The notes beneath the pieces are model-generated. The model ran no database searches, was not told where the DNA came from, and saw nothing but the letters and a program-made list of their open reading frames with translations. A stretch of DNA of 64,000 nt from Macrocybe gigantea (taxonomy: Eukaryota > Basidiomycota > Agaricomycetes > Agaricales > Callistosporiaceae), in NCBI GenBank assembly GCA_011319805.1, contig SJRY01000250.1:620001-684000 (forward strand). Reading direction: 5' to 3'. The stretch's first letter is position 1, and each line of letters opens with the position of its first letter. Below, one piece after another: positions 36,558-46,704 of this stretch. The translations under genes and the position numbers were made by a program.

Positions 36558-38229
36558 TCAAAAGGTTGTAACCACTTCATCTGCATTCTGTACGCCCCAA
36601 ACGCGTTCTAGTAAAAGGGACAAGAGCACGGTTGGCCCGGGCGTCCCAACTATACATGAGACTCCAGATCCCATGTGGAGGGCATCTGCAGCACTTTCTA
36701 TTTCCACCTGAGCCGGATAGCTATGTGCCTCGTGTGCCTCCGAGACTGACTTTTCCAGTGTTGCCTGGACGAAAGCACGATTTGCACCTGGTGCATATGC
36801 TGACTCGTCCTGCCGCCTGTCTACGACGACCATCCCACGAGTGACTTCCCCAAACCTGTGGGAGATCACGAGCTGAAAATCCAACATGTAAGTGGCGCAC
36901 ACCTTTCAATATCAAAAACCTTTGTCTCCATGTGCCATCCACTCGTCAAGGTCAAAGAACAGCTCGGCGGGTTTTCGATGGCGCACCACATCGCCACTAT
37001 GTCGTGGAGCTCGACCGCGTCCTTGCCGAACTGTAACATCACTTCTCGCGTTCTTTCCAAGAATGCGCTAGTGAAGTGAACCAGGGACGATTTGTCCTTC
37101 GCCCGAGATGGGGATGCGCTAGAGTGAAACGATGGGTCAACCTGCCGTTGATAGACGGAGAAGGGTAGTTCATGGGGTGTCGTGATATCTAAGGGAAGTA
37201 GGACAAAACGATCGAACGGCAGACCGGACGATGGGTGTGGAGGCAAGAGCAACTCTTTGGCAGCGAACGGATCCGCAAAAAAATTGACTGGCACTGTGTC
37301 AGTGGAGCCCAGAAAGACACCAACATTCAAACACCCACACTCTGCAACAGGACTGGTATTGCCAGGGACATCCAGTGCACCTCCCATGGAGACAATTCTG
37401 CCTATTCGACTTCTGATCATCTCTCCATCCCGTCTGAACATGTACGCAAGATTAGTGAGGGGACCCAGAGCAACATAAGTTATGGATCTGGGGGGGTAAG
37501 AGCGTATCAGCTCCAGGGCAACATCCACTCCCGCCTTAGTCGTCAAATTCAGGTATGGATGGTTAGTCAAGTCTGGATCGATTGGGGAAATTTTTATGTC
37601 TGGGTGACGTTCACTGATCCCCCCCAGACCGTCTCTGATTTGAATCCGCCAATCAGCAGACTGCCGTCGGCACGGGCAAGGACTGGGGATCGGACCTGCC
37701 ATGGAAATACTGAGCGCTGTGTAATTCGCCCATTATCGGTCCTGAGGAACCTTTCGCAAGAATAGGCTTCACTGGACCCGCAAAGTTGGGAAATCGAGCA
37801 CGATGGGTGGGGTGTCGCTCGAGGTAGCTGGAAATCACTTGGTATGTCTTGAGAATATTAATGCTATTTGTAGCAGGCGTTGGTGAGCATCATCTAAGAA
37901 GAAAATCTCAACACCGACTGTGAAGATTCTACATCAGTGTTTCCTGAAAATTTCAACGGCCGCAGTAAGCAGATCGGTTTGTCTATCGAAGCTGGTTGCA
38001 CTCGAACCGAATGAAACAATATAAGCCAATATTTCTAGTTCTGGGGAAGCGATGGCTAACAGTCTGCCCGTGATTCGTAAAGATCCCCTCAGATGAAAGG
38101 GCGTCAGACGAACATTGCAAGAGTATCATCGACGCCAGGATCCGTATCAACTACGTCGGGATGAATGATAATTGAAGTTCACATGCTTGGAAGGGGCATA
38201 CTGATGACTGGCGTTCTTCTATTGGCCAT
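36558..38229 (-). CDS. Inosine-uridine preferring nucleoside hydrolase
   Basis: Hydrolyses ribonucleosides to base and ribose for salvage. The start at 38229 gives MANRRTPVI, and a splice of about 50 nt restores IDTDPGVDD, the Ca-binding signature of the family. LLAIASPELEILAYIVSFGN and TDVESSHINILKTYQVISSY follow across further short introns. Then KPILAKGSSGPIMGELHSAQ, YFHGRDGLGGISERHPDI, YVALGPLTNLAYMFR, IVSMGGALDVPGNTSPVAEF and NFFADPFAAKELL (substrate-binding Asn/Asp). The C-terminal Asp motif is ELHDIVAMWCAIENPP, then RGMVVVDRRQDESAYAPGAN. The 5' leader appears to contain an intron (38547-38381) carrying a U24 snoRNA. Transcription is divergent from RACK1. Related in pathway to the nucleoside transporter at 62 kb. 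Confidence 0.93.
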
Positions 38230-38276
38230 AGGGAGGCAGTTTAGTAGGAGGAAACGTATTGAGCAGGCACGGGTTC

Positions 38277-38294
38277 AAAAAAAAAAAAAAAAAG
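38277..38294. repeat. A18 run (T18 on the minus strand) in the hydrolase leader
   Basis: About 18 consecutive A residues on the + strand. It lies downstream of U24 copy B in its transcription direction, where it reads as a T run, in the predicted 5' leader of the nucleoside hydrolase. It could be a simple repeat. A polymerase III terminator is formally possible but not needed if the snoRNA is intronic. Confidence 0.6.
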
Positions 38295-38380
38295 TCGAAG
38301 CAGGAAGACAGACAGGAGGTACACGAGCCTCAGATATCGTTTCCAGTATAAATATGCGTCTGAAGGTCGATAGGGCAATC

Positions 38381-38547
38381 CTAATGGAGTAAAGAAGGAC
38401 GTCAGTAAGTATAAAGCATGGACCAGTGCAGTATGATTCAGAGATCTTGGTGGAAAATGTGGTCTCATTGGGTGTAACCCTCCGAAGTAGCAAATATTGG
38501 ATGATAGCATCATTATGGCAGGGAGAAACGAGAATACAAGGACTTAC
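38381..38547 (-). other. Predicted 5'-leader intron hosting U24 copy B
   Basis: On the minus strand a consensus donor GTAAGT begins at 38547. A branch-point match TACTGAC lies at 38407-38401, followed by a pyrimidine-rich tract and the acceptor CCATTAG ending at 38381. The 167-nt length is close to that of the RACK1 intron (179 nt) that holds the other U24. Because the nucleoside hydrolase ATG is at 38229 on the same strand, this is best read as an intron in its 5' untranslated leader. No transcript evidence is available here. Confidence 0.65.
38436..38516 (-). ncRNA. U24: C/D-box snoRNA U24 (snR24), copy B
   Basis: Read on the minus strand: a C box ATGATGC (38513-38507), the antisense element ATATTTGCTACTT, a D'-like CGGA, an internal ATGAGAC (C'-like), then ACCAAGATCT immediately before the D box CTGA (38441-38438). 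The two antisense elements are those of U24, which guides 2'-O-methylation at neighbouring sites of the large-subunit rRNA (yeast snR24). In this copy the D-box guide extends as AGATCTTGGTGG complementarity, longer than in copy A. The terminal stem is weak. It lies about 57 nt upstream of the predicted 3' splice site, a spacing usual for intronic C/D snoRNAs. Exact ends are approximate. Confidence 0.82.
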
Positions 38548-38701
38548 AGTTGGCTTGAGATCCATGCACATAGGCAAGTCGCCGCCAGCCGCTTTAAGCA
38601 ACAAAAACTGTACAGTCACGTCACGGTGGCTTGAGCGTGACGTGACACTCGGTCTTCTCTCAAACTTGCGTTTCCGCTGAGGCCTGCATCCAGTGAACAC
38701 C
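38548..38701. promoter_or_regulatory. Compact bidirectional promoter, nucleoside hydrolase / RACK1
   Basis: The interval between the predicted leader intron of the hydrolase (-) and the RACK1 ATG (+) is only about 154 bp and must contain both transcription starts. It includes two closely spaced CGTGACGT-like and GTCACG-like motifs (38615-38645), which resemble CRE/ATF-type palindromic half sites; their use is inference. Confidence 0.45.
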
Positions 38702-39993
38702 ATGTCCGAATCTCTGCGTTTCCTCGGCTCCCTCGAAGGCCACAAAGGATGGGTTACCGCCATCGCTACGTCCTCTGAAAATCCCGACATGATCTTGACC
38801 GCCTCTCGAGGTATTCCTTTCTCAGGCCGCAACCCGGACTCGCAACTTCTAATAACCATGTATTCCAGATAAAACCATCATCGTCTGGCAATTGACTCGC
38901 GACGAGGACTCTTACGGATACCCAAAACGAATCCTACACGGCCACAATCACTTTGTATCTGACGTCGTTATCTCCTCTGACGGCCAATTCGCCCTTTCTT
39001 CGTCCTGGGACCATACATTGCGCCTTTGGGACCTCAACACTGGATTGACAACTCGTCGCTTCGTCGGACACACGTCCGATGTTTTGTCTGTCAGCTTCAG
39101 CGCTGATAACCGGCAAATTGTTTCTGGCTCCCGCGACCGGACAATCAAGCTCTGGAACACGCTCGGTGAATGCAAGTATGATATCAAGGAGGATGGTCAC
39201 ACCGAGTGGTGCGTGGGTAGTTTACAGTGGTTCCAAAGCGCGACTGAATATATCTCGTTCAGGGTATCCTGCGTTAGATTTAGCCCTAATGCAATGAACC
39301 CTGTGATTGTCTCGTGTGGGTGGGACAAAGTTGTGAAGGTGGGTTGTCGAAATCCAATGCCTCTTTCCAATGCCACTTCCCTTTCACATGATGTTGCCTT
39401 ATTATATTTGCTACTTCAGAGGGATTCGTCCCCATGAGACTACATTTTCCTCCAAGATCTCTGATCCCCTGTCCTCTCCGTCCACTTCTGTTATCTATAT
39501 TCTTACAAATCTACTAGGTTTGGGAACTTTCCAAGTTCAAGCTCAAGACCAACCACTATGGCCACACTGGCTACATCAATACTGTCTCCGTCTCTCCTGA
39601 TGGTTCATTGGCCGCGTCTGGTGGCAAAGATGGCATCACGATGCTGTGGGATCTCAACGAGGGCAAACACCTCTATTCCCTTGAGGCTGGTGATGTCGTC
39701 AACGCCCTTGTTTTTCACCCAATCGCTATGGCTGTGTGCTGCCACAGCAAGCTGCGTCAAAATCTTCGACTTGGAGAGCAAGTGAGTCTCGGTCCTGAAA
39801 TGAGTCACTGTGTTATTCTAACTAAACTCTGGTCCTTAGGTCCATCGTTGATGAGCTCAAACCCGCTTACACCGACGTTCGTGAGGACGCAAGACAACCG
39901 GAATGTGTATCTATCGCCTGGTCTGCAGATGGCCAAACACTGTTTGCAGGATTCACTGACAATGCACTTCGTGTCTGGACCGTGGTGTCATAA
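38702..39993 (+). CDS. RACK1: RACK1 / guanine nucleotide-binding protein beta-like (Asc1, Cpc2)
   Basis: Seven-bladed WD40 protein bound to the head of the 40S ribosomal subunit; links translation to signalling. The start at 38702 gives [20 protein letters not shown] and [16 protein letters not shown], then DKTIIVWQL after intron 1. WD repeats follow: [123 protein letters not shown] and [20 protein letters not shown]. The stop is at 39991-39993. Five introns, four of about 55 nt and one of 179 nt (39339-39517) that carries U24 copy A. The ratio of conserved repeats and the roughly 315-residue length match the family exactly. Confidence 0.97.
39384..39468 (+). ncRNA. U24: C/D-box snoRNA U24 (snR24), copy A, in RACK1 intron
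   Basis: Inside the 179-nt RACK1 intron: C box ATGATGT (39388-39394), the antisense element TATTTGCTACTT followed by CAGA (D'-like), internal ATGAGAC (C'-like), then CCAAGATCT directly before the D box CTGA (39461-39464). These blocks are those of U24/snR24, whose two guides pair with adjacent segments of 25S/28S rRNA (AGTAGCAAATAT and AGATCTTGG) to direct 2'-O-methylation. In budding yeast snR24 also lies in an intron of ASC1, the RACK1 orthologue, so the host gene is conserved. The D box ends 53 nt before the 3' splice site. Ends are approximate. Confidence 0.9.
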
Positions 39994-40107
39994 AAGCACC
40001 TTGTCGAACTGGCTAGTTGCAGGTCGCAGCTGTGTGCAACTTTCTGGCTTGATAGCTACGGCGTGTATTCAAAAGTGTACGTGTGCTCTATACGGCAAGC
40101 ATAATCT

Positions 40108-41114
40108 TCATAAGACGTGAGCTTCATTGAGGTTACGGCGCCTTTCGTCATAGTCCCATCTATCCAACCCTCCAAAATTAATTGACATGCCCATGAACGT
40201 CATGTTGAATTGTAGCTCAGGTACATGGGTCACTTTGGCGCGCCAACTGTCACCACTGTCCCATATATGAGTAATCGGTGCGGAATACAGAATCGCAGGA
40301 CATACGTGGCGGTCCCGTAAATGTCTCCTGCTGAATGAACCAAACGAGCACACTGGTCAGCATTGGATTTTGAATCGTATATCCAGATCGTTTTTCCGGC
40401 GTAGATTTCTTGCCATCCCTTCTGGTCTATGAGAGGGTTTGGCGCGCTGATTCGAGGTGTCCCTGCGACTGGTGCGGGAGATGGGCGGACATCCACATCG
40501 TTGAAGAGGCGAAGGATTTTTAAATTTGACGCGTTGTTGTAGACGGCCTGCTGCTCTGACGAAGCCGCACTGATTATTTTAACGAGAGGGAACGGCTGAT
40601 CATCCGTGGACATATCCGATTCCGATTCACCGTCAGAGCTTTTTCCATCCTCCATGTCGACGTTGGCCTGTGTGATATCGCTTGGGTCGGGTTTGAGTGT
40701 TTCAGCCAATTCGTTTTCGGATAGCGTGAGCTGGTCACAGAACGCTTGCCAAGCCTGCTCGTCGCTATAATCTGTACGAACAAGGATGCCAGACTCTGAG
40801 CCATCGAGCAGAGCGTCGAGGGGATCAGGATCCAGAAAATTATCCTCCTGTGATAATTTCCAGCCGCTTCGGTTTGGAGCAGACGTCAACCATGGACTCA
40901 CCGAAACGGGTGGGGGCAGCTTTAAGCTTTCGTCGTTGTGATGACACCAAAACTCCTGAAGGATGCGCAGATGCCACTTGCGTCGGCCTTCTGCCGGAAA
41001 TCGGGCTTTGATCGTCGCATATCTCTCCTACGTCTACAGTCATATTTCCACAAGAAAAAGGCTTGGAACGATATCGTGACTGACCGCCAAAAAACTGAGA
41101 AATTTCTCGTTCAT
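40108..41114 (-). CDS. Conserved hypothetical protein with acidic, disordered middle
   Basis: I do not recognise this family. A model starting at 41114 gives [10 protein letters not shown], then after a GT-AG intron of about 57 nt [40 protein letters not shown] and [20 protein letters not shown]. The middle is acidic ([20 protein letters not shown]). The C-terminal part reads [20 protein letters not shown], then after another intron [20 protein letters not shown] and ends NLNEAHVL at 40108. Conserved-looking W/F-rich blocks at both ends suggest a folded N-terminal helical segment and a C-terminal beta-rich segment. The longer frame starting near 41130 uses a non-ATG start and misses the conserved block, so I prefer the spliced model. 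Tail-to-tail with RACK1. Confidence 0.68.
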
Positions 41115-41300
41115 CAATGTGAGGAGCCAAAGTCCGACATTACAACAAATTTATTCAACATCCACCACAAACAGGTCGCGTTCGTTCAGGTCGCCCGATT
41201 CGCATTTAAAGCCGGGTGAACTTCGCATTCATGGATTATCGATTAATCTTGGACCTGAACACGACAGTCCTCTACATGCCATGAATAAATACTGCCAACG

Positions 41301-41942
41301 TTACACCACAGACGTCCGCGAGCCTGCTATGCGATCCACCACCTAGACATACGAGTGGGTAAAAAAAAAATAGGGCAGTCTGGGTGGCTAAAGATGTGCT
41401 TACCGTTCGGATATATGGCAAGGAGAGCAGAGTGCCAATGAAAGGCAATTGCCTCAAAAATGTGACCACCACAGGGAAAAAGTCCCTACAACCATGGTGA
41501 ATACGGACGCAATGCACTGTCGTTCGGACGAAGCTCACCCAAAGAGATTCAAGAACCCAAACGTCTCAATAATCATTCCAATGAAAGGCCATTTCAGGAA
41601 AACAAGAATGATTCCGCCCAGGAAACATACGGTCCCTCGTATCTTTTGCTTCCGCGCGAAAAAGTAGAAAGTCTTCTGCGGACCGATGATCAACGTCAGG
41701 CCTGAAATGAAGAGGATCTGAATTGTAAATAAGCGACTGACAATCGAACTTAAAACTAGGATAAGGAACGAACATTGCCCAAGGCCAAGAGCGCGCCGTC
41801 GAAAAATAACATTACTCCTAGGAGCATGAAGAGGCCCCCAAACGTGGTTAGGGCGACACCGATTTCTGTTGAACGCTAGTCAGTACCGCGGACAACAAGG
41901 AAGTTCTATGTCTGACGAACTCTGTGCATCTGATAGCCACAT
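41301..41942 (-). CDS. GOT1: Golgi transport protein Got1
   Basis: Small tetraspan membrane protein of the ER-Golgi pathway, linked to vesicle fusion at the cis-Golgi. The start at 41942 gives MWLSDAQK, spliced to IGVALTTFGGLFMLLGVMLF and FDGALLALGN. Then ILFISGLTLIIGPQKTFYFF, ARKQKIRGTVCFLGGIILVF and LKWPFIGMIIETFGFLNLF. FFPVVVTFLRQLPFIGTLLS and LPYIRT follow, and the last exon adds VVDRIAGSRTSVV with a stop at 41301-41303. Four hydrophobic helices and the conserved GxxLFFD, FLGGI and WPxIGM motifs identify the family. Four short introns. Length about 140 residues, as expected. Confidence 0.93.
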
Positions 41943-42190
41943 TCTGTCGACGTTGGGGGAACGGGTATGGTGTAACGTGGAATGCGTTGGCACCTTCAGG
42001 CGCGTAAGTACTTGATCTGGCAGTCAGGTGACACCACATCTGTAGGATTACAACCTTGCAATAAGTACACGGAAAATAAATCAGAGAACGTCCTATGCGC
42101 ATAGACACTGTCCGGTAATATAGATATGCTTTAATCACTACTCTTTAACAACATCAAGCCGCTGAGGCCGACCACGGTCGTCCCGACTCA

Positions 42191-43614
42191 TCATGCGCGC
42201 ATTTGCTTCGCCCTCATAACCCTATCGAACGACTCCCTGATCGGAGTGTGGCGTGCTAGTACGGTCAAATGATTGTTAAGGTAGGGCGAGGGTAGAAGCG
42301 GGTGAATGCCTTCAATGTTCGCGTGAGGATTCACTGGTGGGAAGAATGAGATAGGCTGAGGCGATGGAGGGCGAGTGACGACAGGAAGATGAACCAACGA
42401 CGACAGGGCAGCAGAGGAGGATGAATGTGAGATGGTGGACGTTGTTCGCTTACGGTCGCTGAAACTCCAACTTGACTCTCGCACAGTAGAATGTGCGGGA
42501 AGGGTGGCGACGGAGCGGGCAGAAGAGATCGAAGTGCGGCGTTGTTGCTGAGATGCGGATGCTGAGTTGGAAGACGTCGGAGATTCACCGACAGTCCTGA
42601 GGCTGGAGGTGGGTGAGGTGGACAACTGGTGATACGGATCATCGGCTAGAGTATGCAATTCGGAGGACACTGTGGAGGCATCTGAGATAACGGTGAGAGG
42701 CGCAAGGGGGACGGGCTTTGGGGGTTGGATGTGACCGAAGGAATGGCCACGTATCAAAGGATGAGGGCGCAAGGCATGGTCGCTCCTTCCACCAATGGAG
42801 TGCATGGAGGGTGGGCGGTTTGTTCTGGGTCTGCTCGGATGGCTTGAAGACGCCTTACTAGGTGGTCTTGAGGGGACGTCCTGCGTCGGTATAGCGGCGC
42901 TAGGATCGGTCGTCTGTTGAGGTTGCAGGGGTAAGCTGTTCTCCATGGCAGGAGGAAGACTAGACGTTCTCGCTTGCGCGTTACCGAGGTTGACAGCGGC
43001 ATTATAATCCGAAGGGCGTGCTGTGTCGACACGAGGAAGACGAGGAGCTTCTTGCAGTGCATCTTGGCCAGGGTGAGAAGCCTCGTTTGGGTGTTGAAGC
43101 GACAGATGAAGGGGCGGCTGGTCGACGTGTGGATGCGCATCTAAATCGTCGTCAGTGTCGCTATCGTCGTTGTGGCCCGGGGTTGCAGCGCCGCTCTCGG
43201 TGGAGACCCATTCATCGTCGTCATCGTCACCGGGACTGGCTATCGTGAAACCCGCTTTGGGTTTCGCACCGTTCGGCTTGTAATCAGGATGTGACGCTCG
43301 CTTGGCGACGAGAGGTTGGACGTGTTCCTTGGAGTGGATACGCTGGGCACTGTTCACTCGTCCGAAAGCGTTCGCGCCCTTGGGATGCGTCTGAAGGGGC
43401 AGCGAAAACATGGGATTGAGTTGACAGGCTATCGGGGCGATTAAGGAGGCAATACTTCATGGTTGTAACCGTTCTTCTTGGATTTCTCCACATGTTTGGG
43501 AGGTGGAGGCTCTCTCTGCGTTATCTGCAGGTTTGCCTGCAATCTTGTAGAAGAAGAAGATCGAGAATGGGTGCGGACGAGCCCGGAGGAGGCCGTTCTG
43601 TGTCCCTTTGGCAT
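42191..43614 (-). CDS. Disordered Ser/Pro-rich protein with acidic cluster
   Basis: Unrecognised, probably regulatory. The likely start at 43614 gives MPKGHRTASSGLVRTHSRSS and ANLQITQREPPPPKHVEKSK. An intron around 43420 joins to a long exon running down to 42191. That exon has AGFTIASPGDDDDDEWVSTE, an acidic motif seen in fungal proteins annotated with nitrogen-regulator-associated domains, but the match is weak. The remainder is low-complexity Ser/Pro/His (SLPLQPQQTTDPSAAIPTQD, RPPSKASSSHPSRPRTNRPP), and the C-terminus has a conserved-looking block (IRESFDRVMRAKQMRA). The long uninterrupted exon and non-random amino-acid use support coding. The alternative start upstream at 43763 would add a small different N-terminus. 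Confidence 0.62.
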
Positions 43615-43715
43615 GGTTTGAGGGCAAGGTTTGACGACATCTCCGACTCGGCTGCAAACAGCTGCTTCATACTTACCGGCCCGTCTTTTTCATCCGCATC
43701 CATCATCGTCAAACC

Positions 43716-45981
43716 ATGGAGCGCGTCCAATTCGAGCAGGAGCAGGAGAGTTTCTCCCCGCATATCTTGACGAGCCGGCGTATTTACACTCCTTTAGATG
43801 CTCGATGAGCTCAAGGACCTTGTCCAGAAAAAAATTTTCACCGAGGCATGTTGTCTTTTCGTTCCTTCACTTTTTATTTTATTTTATTTTGCGCGTCGGC
43901 TTATGAATGGCATATAGAAAGAAACCAAAGAAATCCTGAAGAAGAGAACTGCATTTGAATCTGCTCTCGTCCGTCGCGTTGCCAAAAAATCCGACTATCT
44001 ACGCTACATTTCATATGAGATGAACTTGGAGCAATTGCGCAAGAAGAGGGTGCAAAGACTAAGTATGCCCTTGCCACCGTCTTCGCGTGTATCGTCTAAA
44101 CACGCTGGAAATAGATATAGAACGGGCGCCAGCCACAGTTTCCGACTATGCGCTCGTCCGACGTCAGTTCAATCTATTCGAACGCGCTCTAAAGAAATTC
44201 AAGTCCGATGTTGGACTCTGGATTCAGTACATTGAAGCGGCAAAACGCAACGGCGCACGCACTCTTGTCGGAAGGATCACTGCCAGGTGAGGACTCAACA
44301 GGTTGAGCATCCATTTCTTTTGAGGTCACTGAGAAGATGGCAAGGGCTCTTCAGCTGCATCCAAACAACTCTGCGTTCTATATACTGGCCGCGTCGCACG
44401 AGCTAGACCACTTGTCCCCTTCTACTGCTCGTTCTCTTCTTCAACGCGGGCTTCGTCTCAATTCAAAGGATACTAAGCTCTGGCGAGAATACATGAAAAT
44501 GGAGCTCGGTTTCGTGGAGAGCTTACGAAGGCGATGGGATGTTCTTGGGATCAAGTCGACGACTCAAGATACGAAAGGAAAGGAGAAGGACGACGACTTT
44601 ATGACGCCCAACGTCATCGACGACGACATTGGCGGAAATCTACGGGTAGATGACTTGGCACTAGAGGATGAGGACGCCCGAAAGGCTATCCTGGCTGGAG
44701 CCATCGTCAAATCGGTCATTGACAACGCGGTGGAATGTACGTATTGGCTTCATCGGCATTCGACGGCGTGCTGAAAAAGAAACATGCTCTGTTTTGACAG
44801 CTATACCCAGTTATGAGCTTTTTGAAGGGCTAAACAGCACATTGATGGATTATCCAGGCGACAGCGGCCTAAGGCAGGGTCTGCTGGACTACTTGCATGG
44901 CTTGGTGAAGAGCCATCTACCGAATGACGGACGAGCGATGAAGCTGCTGGCGAGCAGATTTCTGACGGCCGAAATTCACAGCGAAGAATTCGTGCAAGGG
45001 TTACAGCGTGCCAATGAAGAGATGATGCAGACGGTCAGCACAAGCGACGAAGAAAGTGTGTCTGGAACGTATGCTTCGTTTGTGGAAGAATGGTGTGATG
45101 CTTCCATTGATGAAAATTTGGTGAGTGCTGGCGATGTCGGTGCCGAGGAGGAAAGCTCATATCATGCCATTATCCAGAAATATTATCTCGTGTCATCGTT
45201 GAAGTCGTGCATTGCTCGCCTAAGACAAAAATCGCCTATTTTACTATCAGCACATCTGAGATTGCTGGTCCGGTTTGTCAATGCCGATTGGGTAAAGGCA
45301 GGTCGGACATTGCGAACCGCAGAAAAATACACAGCCGAAACTCCGAACTCGGCGCAGGTCTGGTTAGCACGATTGATGGCCATCAATGCGTGCCATGCAG
45401 ACGCAAGCCAGGCATGGAGAGAGGCACGACGCTGTGTAAGGGGCTCAGAGGAGGAGATGGAGAAAGTATGGACATGGGGATTGTCTGCAGAAATGACGGT
45501 GGAGGAGAGACGGAAAGCGCACGAGGTGAGCGCGAGAGCGCGACAGGGCATAAAAAAAGCAGATACTGACTGGACACGGCGTGTGCAGGTACTTTTAAGG
45601 GAAAGCATGGGTGATGCTTCTTTGCATGGGTTGCACGAGCGGCTGTTGATGGGCTACGTGCGGTCTGAGCTGACATCGGATCAGGTGAACGATTCGGCGA
45701 CCTGGTTGGATTTAATTCGCCACATGGGCGGTGCTTATCTCACGACCGGTAGGGTGTGGCAGATGATGTTTGTTACGATAGCCAAAGGGGGTGCGCCACG
45801 GGTTGTTTTGGAGGAAGCGTTTCGCAAGTGGAGCAGGGTGGACGAGAGGGAAGCACGGCTGGAGTGGGCGAGGTGGTTGCTGAGGAATGGGCAGGGAAAG
45901 GAAGCAAGCGAAGTGGTTGGAGGTGGAGGGGCTGAACTGGAGCGACGCTGGCTGGGAATTCTCGGGAATGGAACAATTTGA
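43716..45981 (+). CDS. UTP6: U3 snoRNA-associated protein Utp6 (SSU processome)
   Basis: HAT-repeat component of the UTPB subcomplex of the small-subunit processome, acting in 18S rRNA maturation in the nucleolus. Exon 1 (43716-43745) encodes MERVQFEQEQ, exon 2 (43798-43845) MLDELKDLVQKKIFTE, exon 3 starts KETKEILKKRTAFESALVRR. Then VAKKSDYLRYISYEMNLEQL, SDYALVRRQFNLFERALKKF, KSDVGLWIQYIEAAKRNGAR and ILAASHELDHLSPSTARSLL (HAT repeats). The last exon ends RRWLGILGNGTI at 45981. To join exon 1 to exon 2 as in homologues, intron 1 must start GAGAGT (GA donor). Intron 2 must use a GC donor (GAG|GCATGT). Both are unusual. If intron 1 is not removed, translation could begin at the ATG at 43798. Confidence 0.9.
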
Positions 45982-46704
45982 TATGTTGATGCAGGGGTGA
46001 TCAAGGAGCCATATGCTTGCATGCTGTGCGTGCTGCGGTTAGTTGGGAATAGCGAACGTTCGGTGAAGTCGTTTGATGGACCATCTTGGGCTTTGGAAGG
46101 CAACAAACGAGTTCGGGGTAACTTGGGAGGAGGACGACGACGAGAAGGAGAAACTGGTATTTTTGTGCGTGTGTAAGAGAGGACGCGTGGTCGGGAAGCA
46201 TCTCGAGCACATGCTCACTGCTGCATGACAGCAACAAGTCCCCTTTTTTTATTTTATTTTCTTCTTTTTCTATCTCTTCCTTCCCTTCCTCGTTCTTCTA
46301 CCACATCGTTCTAGTCGTCGTCCTGTAGAATCGTAAGTTTATTCTCGTCCATCGTCAGAGTCCCGTACGCGTGCCAGAGTGCTCGCTTAAACCGGAAAAA
46401 AAAAAAAAAAAACATAACGAGTCCTCGTTGCTGCGACTATTTATCACCCGCCGTCATGTTCAGATGCTGATTCAAGCCCCGCCTCTTCTCTTCCTACTTC
46501 CATCATCCAGCTTTCCTCCCCTCAGGCCAACGAACATCTCACCCGACGTCGACGGGACCTTGGTTCCTTTCCCCGTTGCGGAGGAGATTTCGCTCCAGCT
46601 GCATGCCCGCAGCACCGACCAGCTCAGACATCCAGCCGGTCTCGTCTGAACGGACTTGTAGCCTCATCGTCTTTGCTTGACTAGACCAGCGTTCGATACG
46701 ACTC
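45982..46704. other. Intergenic region upstream of kinase gene
   Basis: About 720 bp. T-rich tracts at 46245-46300 and an A17 run at 46396-46412. It holds the UTP6 terminator and the promoter and leader of the kinase gene. Short open frames look random. Confidence 0.45.
46396..46412. repeat. A17 homopolymer
   Basis: Run of about 17 A residues in the region between UTP6 and the kinase gene. Exact length uncertain, as for other homopolymers here. Confidence 0.75.

Noticed and set aside
38277..38294. Polymerase III terminator for U24 copy B
   Set aside because: The T run lies about 144 nt past the D box, and no A or B box is seen. Consensus splice sites around the snoRNA make an intronic origin the simpler reading.
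38275..38859. 194-codon minus-strand open frame over the RACK1 upstream region
   Set aside because: It runs through U24 copy B and the RACK1 first exon in antisense. The peptide from the snoRNA part resembles the one from copy A only because both are U24.
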